DNA of 64,000 bases from Candidatus Gastranaerophilales bacterium (GTDB lineage Bacteria; Cyanobacteriota; Vampirovibrionia; Gastranaerophilales; Gastranaerophilaceae), in contig CAJULR010000009.1 in assembly GCA_910587375.1 (NCBI GenBank), positions 96,372-160,371 of the forward strand, read 5' to 3'. The notes below the pieces were generated by a model, which searched no databases, was not told the DNA's origin, and saw only the letters and a program-made list of their open reading frames with translations. The position numbers and the translations under genes were made by a program. Below are positions 48,800 through 57,052 of this stretch, one piece after another. How positions within the stretch are numbered: position 1 is the first letter of the stretch; every line of letters begins with the position of its first letter.

Positions 48800-50347
48800 A
48801 TGAAGAATGTTTTGATAAAGTTCATAAAAGCTGCAAATTCAAAGGATATTGAAGAGATTGAACATTTTTTAGCCCAAAAAGAAGCTTCTTTTTGTTTTGA
48901 AAATTTAAGTTCAAACCAAGATGTTCCAAAGAATACGGATTTTTGCGTCCTCTTTCTTGATTTTGAAGACGAGGAAGAATTTGCCCTTGCAAAAGATTTT
49001 ATGAATAAAAACAAAAACTTAAAAACCTTTGCATTGCTGAAAAACCATAATAAAACCTCTTTTTTAAATGCGCACAGTCTTGGCTTTTGCGGTTGTTTGA
49101 ATAAAATTTCAGACATCGATGATGAAATTTTTGAAGATGATTTGGAAGATGAAGATTCTTTTGATGAAGATAAGACACATGCTCTGGGCATAAAAATTAC
49201 AGATGAAATTTCGCATGAATTTGCAGGCACAAAGATTTTAATAGTGGATGATATTGTTGAAAACATTAAACTTTTAGAAGATGTGCTTGCGCCATTTAAG
49301 TTTGAATTTACAAGCTATACAAACCCGGCAAGAGTTTTGGAAACGATTGATGACACCAGGTATGATTTAATTTTGTTGGATGTGATAATGCCTGGCATGG
49401 ACGGTTTTCAGCTTGCAAACGAGATAAGAACTTCTGAAGCCAATGCACAGACGCCGATTATTTTTATCAGCGCTTCAAGCGAAAAACAGGATAAAATTGA
49501 AGGGTTTAATTTTGGCTCACTTGCCTATATTGAAAAGCCAATTGACCCACAGACAGTAATAGCGCAAATTTATGGCATTTTAAAGGTTAGAAAGTTAAAT
49601 AACCAGCTTCTTCTTGAAAAAGAAAATTTTATTGCAATGTTGACACATGACCTTAAAACCCCGATACGCGCACAAATTCAAGCCCTTGATTTACTCTTGA
49701 AAGATTATTTTGGAGAGCTTAACCCAAGGCAAAGGGAAATTGTGAATGAAATTATGGCGTCAAACAAATATATGCAAAATATGGCGGAAAATGTTCTCAC
49801 AAACTACAAAACGGAAAACGGCAAATTAAAAATTCAAAAAACCAAAAACGATATTAAGGCGACAATTGAAAATACGGTTGAGAATTTAAAATTTATAATC
49901 TCCCAAAAGAACCAATCTATCAAGGTTTCATATAAAGATATTAAAGATACAACGGCATATTATGACGACATTGAAATTAAAAGGGTGCTCTCAAACTTAA
50001 TTGTGAATGCGTCAGAATATAGTTTTGATAATTCTGTGATTAACATTGCGGTAGAAAAACTTGATGATAATTTTAAAATCACTGTTTCAGACACAGGCCT
50101 TGGAATTCAGCCAAGCAACATTGACACTTTGTTTAAAAAATATTCAACAAATTCAAAAGATTACAGAAAAGTGGGCACAGGCCTTGGGCTTTATATTTGC
50201 AGAGCAATTGTTAACGCGCATGGCGGAACAATTGAGGCTGCAAGGCCAAAAGATGGCGGAATGAGCTTTAGTTTTACAATAAGTCTTGATATGCCAATGG
50301 AAAAGAAGGATATCAGGCTTGATGGAGAGCAGGGCGGCAAAGATTAA
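48800..50347 (+). CDS. Hybrid sensor histidine kinase with N-terminal receiver domains
   Basis: 515 residues. Residues ~1-110 resemble a receiver fold (LIKFIKAANSKDIEEI, CVLFLDFED) without an intact phospho-Asp motif, followed by a very acidic linker (EDDLEDEDSFDEDK). A true receiver (about 145-265) has ILIVDDIVENIK, LLDVIMPGMDG (phospho-Asp near 193) and a Lys (YIEKPIDP). A HisKA domain has LTHDLKTPIRAQ (His near 283). HATPase follows: NLIVNASEY (N box), SDTGLGIQ (G1), GTGLGLY (G2). No TM, so it is cytoplasmic. It may relay phosphate between domains or to a separate response regulator. Upstream palindrome suggests control. Confidence 0.88.
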   Translation: MKNVLIKFIKAANSKDIEEIEHFLAQKEASFCFENLSSNQDVPKNTDFCVLFLDFEDEEEFALAKDFMNKNKNLKTFALLKNHNKTSFLNAHSLGFCGCLNKISDIDDEIFEDDLEDEDSFDEDKTHALGIKITDEISHEFAGTKILIVDDIVENIKLLEDVLAPFKFEFTSYTNPARVLETIDDTRYDLILLDVIMPGMDGFQLANEIRTSEANAQTPIIFISASSEKQDKIEGFNFGSLAYIEKPIDPQTVIAQIYGILKVRKLNNQLLLEKENFIAMLTHDLKTPIRAQIQALDLLLKDYFGELNPRQREIVNEIMASNKYMQNMAENVLTNYKTENGKLKIQKTKNDIKATIENTVENLKFIISQKNQSIKVSYKDIKDTTAYYDDIEIKRVLSNLIVNASEYSFDNSVINIAVEKLDDNFKITVSDTGLGIQPSNIDTLFKKYSTNSKDYRKVGTGLGLYICRAIVNAHGGTIEAARPKDGGMSFSFTISLDMPMEKKDIRLDGEQGGKD

Positions 50348-50389
50348 TATCTCTTTAGAATATTTTCCCTTTTATAAGGGAGGTGATTT

Positions 50390-50430
50390 GCCCGGGCCCC
50401 CAAACTCCCGGGCATTTTGCCGTTTTTTGT
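50390..50430 (+). terminator. Probable terminator after the sensor kinase
   Basis: GCCCGGG (50390-50396) pairs with CCCGGGC (50407-50413), followed by ATTTTGCCGTTTTTT. Confidence 0.6.
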
Positions 50431-50533
50431 GCTTTTTAATTTGTTTGTTCTGTATTAATTTTGCGTGGTCTTGCGTGGCCAATTCATGCGGCAAATAAGG
50501 TTTCTGTTATTACAATCCTTTATCAATTGAGCC

Positions 50534-51229
50534 TTAATAAAGCCTTATAATCTTTTCTATGGCCCTTTCTGCAAGTTCATGCATTTTATTTAGCTCATCT
50601 TTTGTAAAGGTTTCACCTTCTGCTGTTGCTTGAAATTCAATAATTTTGCCGCTTTTTGTCATAACAATGTTGGCGTCAACATCTGTGCTTGAATCTTCTT
50701 CGTAACATAAATCTGCAATAACTTCCCCATTTCTTATTCCGACAGAAATTGCCGCAATGGGCTCTATAATGGGGTTTTCTGTAAGTTCACCTGTTTTTAA
50801 AAGCTTATCCACAAGTTCCTTCAAGGCAACGTATGCTCCGCAAATTGAGGCCACTCTTGTGCCGCCATCTGCTTGAATTACGTCTGCGTCGATTGTAATT
50901 GTTCTTTCGCCCAATTTTTCAAGGTTAACGCAAGCTCTAATGCTTCTTCCAATTAACCTTTGAATTTCCTGGGTTCTGCCTGAAAGCTTGGTTCTTTCTC
51001 TTTGGCAGCGCACGTTTGTAGAGCTTGGAAGAAGGGAGTATTCGGCGCTTACCCAGCCTGAAATTTCATCCTTTGGCATCCATTTTGGTTTTACGTTTTC
51101 AACGCTTGCGCAGACAATAACTTTTGTGTCGCCAAATTCAACAAGGACGGAACCCGGAGCGTGTTTTGTATAGCCCTTTGTAAATTTTACTTTTCTTATT
51201 TCACTGTTTTCTCTGCCGTCTGCGCGCAT
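50534..51229 (-). CDS. rph: Ribonuclease PH
   Basis: 231 residues from ATG 51229; upstream in-frame extension has no ribosome site. Trims tRNA 3' ends using phosphate. Seen: MRADGRENSEIRKVKFTKG, the phosphate-binding region GRTQEIQRLIGRSIRACV, the metal-ligand DADVIQADGGTRVASI, and LCYEEDSSTDVDANIV. Length typical. Confidence 0.95.
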   Translation of the reverse strand: MRADGRENSEIRKVKFTKGYTKHAPGSVLVEFGDTKVIVCASVENVKPKWMPKDEISGWVSAEYSLLPSSTNVRCQRERTKLSGRTQEIQRLIGRSIRACVNLEKLGERTITIDADVIQADGGTRVASICGAYVALKELVDKLLKTGELTENPIIEPIAAISVGIRNGEVIADLCYEEDSSTDVDANIVMTKSGKIIEFQATAEGETFTKDELNKMHELAERAIEKIIRLY

Positions 51230-51544
51230 AATGTTATCCCCTTTAAAACTTATTAAAAAGATTATAGCACATTTTTCGGCTTGGCGTCCTTTTGGGTAAT
51301 TATCCTTCAAAGGCATTCAAAAAGAAAATTGTAGTTTTTACCGATTAAATGCGCAGGGTGTTTTAATATAATAATCTTATAAATCCTCAACTCTTCTGAT
51401 TGCTTTTACCCTTCTTATTTTGTTTTTTTGTAATAAAAAGCGAAACAAGAAGGGTTGTTTTTATATTTGTATTTTTTTGGGTGCAAGCCAGGGCGCAATC
51501 TTTTGATTGCACAGGCGGAAAGGCGCAAGCCAGGGCGCAATCTT
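51230..51544. other. Gene-free stretch with an orphan terminator and a 22-nt direct repeat
   Basis: A plus-strand hairpin ACCCTTCTT (51408-51416) with AAGAAGGGT (51448-51456), followed by TGTTTTTA, is downstream of TATAAT (51367-51372), so an ~85-nt plus-strand transcript may exist. GCAAGCCAGGGCGCAATCTTTT occurs twice (51483-51504 and 51525-51546), the second copy touching the 3' end of the Skp gene. Confidence 0.4.
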
Positions 51545-52042
51545 TTATTTTATCCCTTCTTCAATTACATTTGTAATGTCTTCGCCGCCATAGAGCACCC
51601 CTCTTTTTGAAAGCACGAGCGCATAGCCCATATTTCTTGCCTTTTCTTGAATTTTAGCGTTTATAGAATTGTCAATTTCTTTAATTTTTTCTGAATAATA
51701 TCTTTCGATTTCAGCTTTTCGAACCTTATATTCTGCGTTATATTTTTCCTGCAGCTCAAATCTTTTGTCTGCATTTTTCTCTGCCGCCGTGTTTTCCCTT
51801 GCGGCGCGCATAAATTCCTGCAACTCTTTTGATTTTTTCTCCTGATATTTTTTAAGTTCAATATATTTTTGTGTGCCCTTTGCGATTTTATCATAGTCTA
51901 CAACTGCTATGTTGCAAGGGTCAAAAGGTGAATCGCAAAACCCTTGTTGTGCGTTCATAAAAAGGCCTGTAAAAAGCATTAAAAATAAGCCTAAAAATTT
52001 TATCCTGTCTGCTAAATTTTTCCCGTTTGTCAATTTCTTCAT
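51545..52042 (-). CDS. OmpH/Skp-family periplasmic chaperone
   Basis: 165 residues. Signal peptide in the first ~30 residues (hydrophobic FLGLFLMLFTGLF). The mature part is a long coiled coil (IAKGTQKYIELKKYQEKKS to YYSEKIKEIDNSI), then LSKRGVLYGGEDITN, the OmpH C-terminal strand. Such chaperones keep outer-membrane proteins soluble in the periplasm, so its presence supports a diderm cell. Length is near the family norm. Confidence 0.85.
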   Translation of the reverse strand: MKKLTNGKNLADRIKFLGLFLMLFTGLFMNAQQGFCDSPFDPCNIAVVDYDKIAKGTQKYIELKKYQEKKSKELQEFMRAARENTAAEKNADKRFELQEKYNAEYKVRKAEIERYYSEKIKEIDNSINAKIQEKARNMGYALVLSKRGVLYGGEDITNVIEEGIK

Positions 52043-52141
52043 TTTTTCTCTCCAATTGCAAAATTTTAAGTTTATATCACGGTTAAAATTTAAACTGAAA
52101 TAGAAAACCTTTCCATTGCCCTTGTGGACAACAATTGTTAA

Positions 52142-52627
52142 TTATTCAGACAACGTGGCTTCTTTTTCCTTTGTGACGTTAATCCATTCAAGGGAGTTTG
52201 AATAGCGTTCAAGTTCTTCTAAATTCATTTCTATTGCGCTGTTTGCGCTTCCTGCCGCAGGAAAAACGGTTTTAAATCTTTTGAGTGAATCGTCTAAATA
52301 AACTTTGACACCTTCCTTAATTCCAAACGGGCAAACCCCGCCAACACTGTGTCCTATTAAGGTTTTGGCTTCTTCATATGATAACATTTTTGCTTTGGTG
52401 TGAAATTTTTCTTTATATTTTTTGTTGTCGATTTTAACATCGCCTGCGGTTAAAATTAAAATCGGGCATTCTTCAAGATGAAAAGACAGTGTTTTTGCAA
52501 TTCTTGCGGGCTCGCAATTCAAAGCGTGCGCTGCAAGTTCAACAGTGGCGCTTGATTCCTTGAGTTCTATAATTCTATCTTCCATGTTGAATTTTTTAAA
52601 ATATTCTCTAACAGCCTCAATTGACAT
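52142..52627 (-). CDS. YbaK/EbsC-family aminoacyl-tRNA deacylase
   Basis: 161 residues from ATG 52627, GGAGG upstream. Hydrolyses mischarged tRNA (Cys-tRNA-Pro or Ala-tRNA-Pro). Seen: SATVELAAHALNCEPARIAKTL, KIDNKKYKEKF (catalytic-type Lys) and the HSVGGVCPFG loop, all characteristic of the ProX/YbaK fold. Exact tRNA specificity is not readable. It shares the direction of the hydrogenase operon but a terminator separates them. Confidence 0.85.
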   Translation of the reverse strand: MSIEAVREYFKKFNMEDRIIELKESSATVELAAHALNCEPARIAKTLSFHLEECPILILTAGDVKIDNKKYKEKFHTKAKMLSYEEAKTLIGHSVGGVCPFGIKEGVKVYLDDSLKRFKTVFPAAGSANSAIEMNLEELERYSNSLEWINVTKEKEATLSE

Positions 52628-52643
52628 AAAAAGCCTCCAAAAC

Positions 52644-52682
52644 AAAAGTGCCCCCTTATTTTATCATAAGAGAACACTTTTT
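52644..52682 (-). terminator. Terminator of the hydrogenase operon
   Basis: AAAAGTG (52644-52650) and CACTTTT (52675-52681) plus an inner TTAT/ATAA stem form a long hairpin between hydA and the YbaK-like gene. Confidence 0.65.
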
Positions 52683-52712
52683 AAGTTATTTTTTAAGCTT
52701 GAAAGGGAAAAC

Positions 52713-54467
52713 CTATTTTGAAAAGTCTTTATAGCTTCCTTTTAGCCTGTTTTGATAGGTTGTGTGCAAGAGTTCATGGGCTTTGTGGCTTCCCGGTTTT
52801 TCCAAAAATTCACTGTAAAGTTTTTGAATTTCAGGGTTTTCGTGAGATTTTCTTAAAGGAAGCTCTTTATCTTCTGTATAAAGTCCTTCGGCCCTTTTTT
52901 CTTTGATTAAAGAAGAGTCGCAGCTTCTTGGCTGTCCGCCGCCGTTTACGCAGCCGCCTGGGCATGCCATAACTTCAAGCATTTGGAATTTTGCTTTTCC
53001 TTCTTTGATTTCCTGGAGCGATTTTTCAGCTTCTTTCAGGGTTGAAACAACGCGTACAACCACCTTTGCGCCGTTAATATCAAATTCAACGTCGCGGCAT
53101 CTGTTATGAACGCCTCGAAGTTCTTTAATATCAACATTTTCCAGAGCTTTTCCTGTCGCAATTTCATATGCCGTTCTAACGGCAGCTTCCGCAACACCGC
53201 CAGAAGCCCCGAAAATTGTTCCGGCGCCTGTGTATTCGCCAAAAGGTGTATCGCCTTTGCTTGGCTCTGTTTTTGAAAAATCAATGCCCGCTTCTCTTAT
53301 CATACGGCCGAGTTCACTTGTGGTTAAAGTGTAGTCAGTGTCTTGAATTCCGTCTTTTGAAAGCTCTTCCCTTTTGCTTTCTGCTTTTTTTGCGGTGCAG
53401 GGCATAATTGACACAACCGTGATATTTTCTTTTGTATAACCTTCTAATCTTTTTGGAAGCACTTCTTTTAAAACAGGAGAAAGCATTGACTGCGGCGATT
53501 TACAGGTTGAAAGGTGATTTAACATATCAGGGTGTGCATTTTCCATATACCTTACCCATGCAGGGCAGCAAGATGTGAACAGGGGCAGGTTTTCGCCCGT
53601 TTTTAATCTTTCTAAAAATTCCGTTCCTTCCTCCATGATTGTAAGGTCGGCAGAGAAATTTGTGTCAAAAACAAGGTCAAAGCCGATTTCCCTGAGGGCT
53701 GTATTTATTTTGCCTATGGTGTTTTCCCCGGGCTCCAGATTGAACATTTCGCCAAGCGCAACTCTTACAGCAGGGGCGATTTGCGCCACAACTTTTTTGT
53801 CTTTGTTTGTAATTTCAGACCAAACATTTTCGATGTCAGATTTTATTGTAAGTGCTCCCGTCGGGCAAACTGCCTGACATTGGCCGCAATAAACACAATC
53901 CACATCCCCGAGGCATTTTCCTGCCATAGGTTGGACTACCGTTTTAGAGCCTCTGTTTGCAAAGCCTAAAACCGCATGGCCCTGGAATTCTTCACAGGCA
54001 CGAACGCAGGCGCCGCAAAGGATACATTTATTTGGGTCGCGCACAATTGAAGGGTTTGAAGTGTCAATTTCTGCGAATTCTTTTTTCTGCGCGTAGCGAA
54101 TGTTTCTAATTCCGTATTCTTCCGAGTATTTTTGAAGTTCGCAGTTGCCGGATTTTTCGCAGGATGTGCATTCCCTGTCGTGATTTGCAAGCAAAAGTTC
54201 GAGCACGGTTTTTCTTATGCGCCTTGTTCTTTCGGTGTTTGTTTGGATTTTAAGTCCAGGCTCAGGCGGCATTGTGCAGCTTGTTTGAATTCCTCTGCCT
54301 TCGATTTCAACAACACACATTCTGCAGGCGCCAAAGGGTTTTAAATCGGGGCGATAACAGAATGTCGGGACATTAAAACCGTTTTTTCTCATTACTTCAA
54401 GAAGGTTGATTTCATTGGTAAATTCAACCTCTTTGCCGTTTATAAATAAAGTTTTTTTATCTTCCAT
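52713..54467 (-). CDS. hydA: [FeFe]-hydrogenase catalytic subunit HydA (bifurcating type)
   Basis: 584 residues. N-terminal [2Fe-2S] domain (CYRPDLKPFGACRMCVVEIEG), His/Cys [4Fe-4S] (HDRECTSCEKSGNCELQ), two ferredoxin [4Fe-4S] motifs (CILCGACVRACEEF, CVYCGQCQAVCPTGA). H-cluster motifs are TSCCPAW (about 300), MPCTAKKAE (about 355) and MACPGGCVNGGGQP (about 500), complete. With HydB and HydC upstream it forms the trimeric enzyme that oxidises NADH and reduced ferredoxin together to make H2. Maturation genes hydEFG are not in the window. Confidence 0.95.
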   Translation of the reverse strand: MEDKKTLFINGKEVEFTNEINLLEVMRKNGFNVPTFCYRPDLKPFGACRMCVVEIEGRGIQTSCTMPPEPGLKIQTNTERTRRIRKTVLELLLANHDRECTSCEKSGNCELQKYSEEYGIRNIRYAQKKEFAEIDTSNPSIVRDPNKCILCGACVRACEEFQGHAVLGFANRGSKTVVQPMAGKCLGDVDCVYCGQCQAVCPTGALTIKSDIENVWSEITNKDKKVVAQIAPAVRVALGEMFNLEPGENTIGKINTALREIGFDLVFDTNFSADLTIMEEGTEFLERLKTGENLPLFTSCCPAWVRYMENAHPDMLNHLSTCKSPQSMLSPVLKEVLPKRLEGYTKENITVVSIMPCTAKKAESKREELSKDGIQDTDYTLTTSELGRMIREAGIDFSKTEPSKGDTPFGEYTGAGTIFGASGGVAEAAVRTAYEIATGKALENVDIKELRGVHNRCRDVEFDINGAKVVVRVVSTLKEAEKSLQEIKEGKAKFQMLEVMACPGGCVNGGGQPRSCDSSLIKEKRAEGLYTEDKELPLRKSHENPEIQKLYSEFLEKPGSHKAHELLHTTYQNRLKGSYKDFSK

Positions 54468-54557
54468 TTTTATTTCCTTTTTCTTAAATACTTTTAGGGC
54501 TTTTTTGTGGATTTCTTGCGGCTTTTGGCAAGTTTTTGTCTTTAAGTAAGCCCGGGG

Positions 54558-56420
54558 TTATTTTTGAATAATTGCTTTAAACGGACAGGAATCCAGACAA
54601 GCACCGCATTTTATGCATTTTTCTTTATCAATTTTAAACGGTGATTTTATTTCGCCTGAAATGGCACCGACAGGGCATATTCTTGAGCATTTTGAACATC
54701 CTCTGCACTTGTCTTCCTGGATTTCAATAACCTTTAAGGCTGTACATACGCCTGCGGGGCATTTTTTGTCCACAATGTGTGCTATATATTCGTCCCTAAA
54801 GTATTTAAGGGTTGATAATACGGGGTTTGGAGCGGTTTTTCCAAGGCCGCAAAGTGAGCCGTCTTTTACACTCATCGCAAGTTCTTCAAGCAAATCAAGG
54901 TCTTGAAGGGTTGCTTCCCCGCGTGTGATTTTTTCTAAAATCTTTAACATGTTTTTTGTGCCTTCGCGGCAAGGGGTACATTTTCCGCAGCTTTCATTCT
55001 GTGTAAAGTTCATAAAGAACCTTGCAACTTCAACAATACAGGTGTCTTCATTCATTACAACAAGTCCGCCGGAGCCAACCATTGCCCCTGCTTTGATTAA
55101 GCTGTCATAATCAAGCGTTAAATCAAGGTGTTCTTCAGTAAGGCAGCCGCCAGAGGGGCCTCCAATCTGAACGGCTTTGAATTTTTTGCCGTTTCTGATT
55201 CCACCGCCAAGCTCAAACACAATTTCTCTTAGCGTTGTTCCCATCGGGACTTCGATTAACCCTGTGTTGTTCACTTCGCCTGTAAGGGCAAAGGTTTTAG
55301 TGCCTTTTGATGTGTCTGTACCCAATGAAGAGAACCAATCTGCGCCTTTAAGCATTATAACGGGCACGTTTGCAAGGGTTTCAACGTTATTTATAAGAGT
55401 TGGTTTTCCAAAAAGCCCCTTGTTTGCGGGAAATGGCGGTTTTGGCCTTGGCATACCGCGTTCACCCTCAATTGAAGCGATTAGCGCTGTTTCTTCGCCG
55501 CAAACAAACGCGCCTGCACCTTCTTTGATATGGATTTCAAAGTTAAAATCCGTTCCCATGATGTTTTTACCAAGAAGGTTTGCTTCTTCTGCGTCTTTTA
55601 TTGCAGTTCTAAGCCTTTTAATTGCAAGCGGATATTCCGCGCGAACGTAGATGTAGGCTTCATCTGCGCCAACTGCAAAGCCTGCAATTGCCATCCCCTC
55701 TAAAAGCTTGTGCGGGTCGCCTTCCATAACGGAACGATCCATAAATGCGCCCGGGTCACCCTCATCGCCGTTGCAAACGACATATTTTTTGTCCCCTTGG
55801 GCCATTTTGGTGAACATCCATTTTCTGCCCGTTGGGAAACCGCCGCCGCCCCTTCCTCGAAGGCCGGATTTTGTGATTTCTTCAACAACTTTATCAGGAT
55901 TGTTTTCTTTCAAAATGTTGTACAGAGCTTTGTAGCCATCCGCTGCGATAGTATCTTCTAAAGCTTCCGGGTTAATTTCGCCGCAGTTTGCAAGGGAAAC
56001 ACGGGTTTGGCCTGCATAAAATTTGATATCTTCGTTTTTAAAAACGTGATTGTGTGTTGCGGGGTCTGTATACAAAAGCCTTTCAACAGGTTTTCCGCCT
56101 TTGATGTGGCTTTCTATGATTTCATCTACATCATCTAAATGCACCTTAACATATGTTACATCAAGGTCCGGAATTACAACCAAAACGCCCTGTTCGCAAA
56201 AGCCGTGACAGCCTGTCGGAACGGCTGTCATTTTGTCTTTTTCACCGAGGGGCTGAACGTTAATTCCTCTTTCTTCAAATTTCTTAATAATTTCCAAAGA
56301 GCCGTTTGCAACACAGCCTGTTCCTGCGCAAATTAAAACGCGAAGCCCTTCTGTTTTAAGTTTTTCAACAGACTGTTGCTTTAGAGCTTCAATATCCAAT
56401 AAATTATTCTTAAGTTCCAT
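54558..56420 (-). CDS. hydB: Bifurcating hydrogenase NADH-binding subunit HydB (NuoF-like)
   Basis: 620 residues. Order: thioredoxin-like [2Fe-2S] domain (ICAGTGCVANG, GCHGFCEQG), FMN/NADH-binding region (GRGGGGFPTGRKW, NGDEGDPGAFMDR, GAGAFVCGEETALI), NuoF [4Fe-4S] (ESCGKCTPCREGT), and two C-terminal [4Fe-4S] motifs (CRGCSKCSRICPVGA, CIKCGACLDSCPFKA). Entry point for NADH electrons. Located 3 nt after hydC and 90 nt before hydA. Confidence 0.95.
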   Translation of the reverse strand: MELKNNLLDIEALKQQSVEKLKTEGLRVLICAGTGCVANGSLEIIKKFEERGINVQPLGEKDKMTAVPTGCHGFCEQGVLVVIPDLDVTYVKVHLDDVDEIIESHIKGGKPVERLLYTDPATHNHVFKNEDIKFYAGQTRVSLANCGEINPEALEDTIAADGYKALYNILKENNPDKVVEEITKSGLRGRGGGGFPTGRKWMFTKMAQGDKKYVVCNGDEGDPGAFMDRSVMEGDPHKLLEGMAIAGFAVGADEAYIYVRAEYPLAIKRLRTAIKDAEEANLLGKNIMGTDFNFEIHIKEGAGAFVCGEETALIASIEGERGMPRPKPPFPANKGLFGKPTLINNVETLANVPVIMLKGADWFSSLGTDTSKGTKTFALTGEVNNTGLIEVPMGTTLREIVFELGGGIRNGKKFKAVQIGGPSGGCLTEEHLDLTLDYDSLIKAGAMVGSGGLVVMNEDTCIVEVARFFMNFTQNESCGKCTPCREGTKNMLKILEKITRGEATLQDLDLLEELAMSVKDGSLCGLGKTAPNPVLSTLKYFRDEYIAHIVDKKCPAGVCTALKVIEIQEDKCRGCSKCSRICPVGAISGEIKSPFKIDKEKCIKCGACLDSCPFKAIIQK

Positions 56421-56423
56421 ATT

Positions 56424-56936
56424 TTACACCCCTTCCTCTGCAACAAAATTGTTAATTATTGTTAAGATTGCATCCGGCGTCATTTTTGGGTAAATTTTTT
56501 CATTTATAACGCACACAGGTGCTAAACCGCATGCGCCAAGACAACTCACGGTTTCAACGGAAAACATACCATCTTCTGTTGTAAATTTGCCTTCAACAAG
56601 TTTCAATCTGTTCATAACAGCGTTATATACGGGGCTTGAACCTCTAACGTGGCACGCTGTCCCGTCGCAGATTTTAATAACATATTTTCCCTTGGGCTCT
56701 AAACTAAATTGGCTGTAGAACGTTGCTACACCAAAGACTGTTGCCGGGGAAACACCCATTTTTGTGCCCAGATAAGTCATAACATTTTCAGGCAGAAAAT
56801 TGTAATGGGCCTGTACTTCCTGAAGGATGGCAATAAGGTTTGATTTTTTATACTCATACCTTTCCAAAATCTTGTCAACCTTTGTGTAGTTGGCGTTTGA
56901 TGTACTCAAACTTTCTTGTGTTGAAGGTGTGGTCAT
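56424..56936 (-). CDS. hydC: Bifurcating hydrogenase subunit HydC (NuoE-like)
   Basis: 170 residues, AAGGAG upstream. Thioredoxin-like [2Fe-2S] protein: ICDGTACHVRGS and SCLGACGLAPVC are the four-Cys motif. Helical N-terminus (IAILQEVQAHYNFLP) as in NuoE. Small subunit of the NADH- and ferredoxin-dependent hydrogenase, coupling HydB to HydA. Confidence 0.93.
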   Translation of the reverse strand: MTTPSTQESLSTSNANYTKVDKILERYEYKKSNLIAILQEVQAHYNFLPENVMTYLGTKMGVSPATVFGVATFYSQFSLEPKGKYVIKICDGTACHVRGSSPVYNAVMNRLKLVEGKFTTEDGMFSVETVSCLGACGLAPVCVINEKIYPKMTPDAILTIINNFVAEEGV

Positions 56937-57052
56937 CTTTTCTCCTTAAAAATCGTAATATTCAATTGTCATTTTTCTTTTAGTATGCGATTTATTATTG
57001 CGTGGCTGCAACTATGTGTTTTGAAAAAGCCCTCTATTGCGAATATATCGCG

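Noticed and set aside
52713..56936. Reading HydA/B/C as complex I subunits NuoG/F/E
   Set aside because: HydA carries full H-cluster motifs, and no other Nuo subunit is present.
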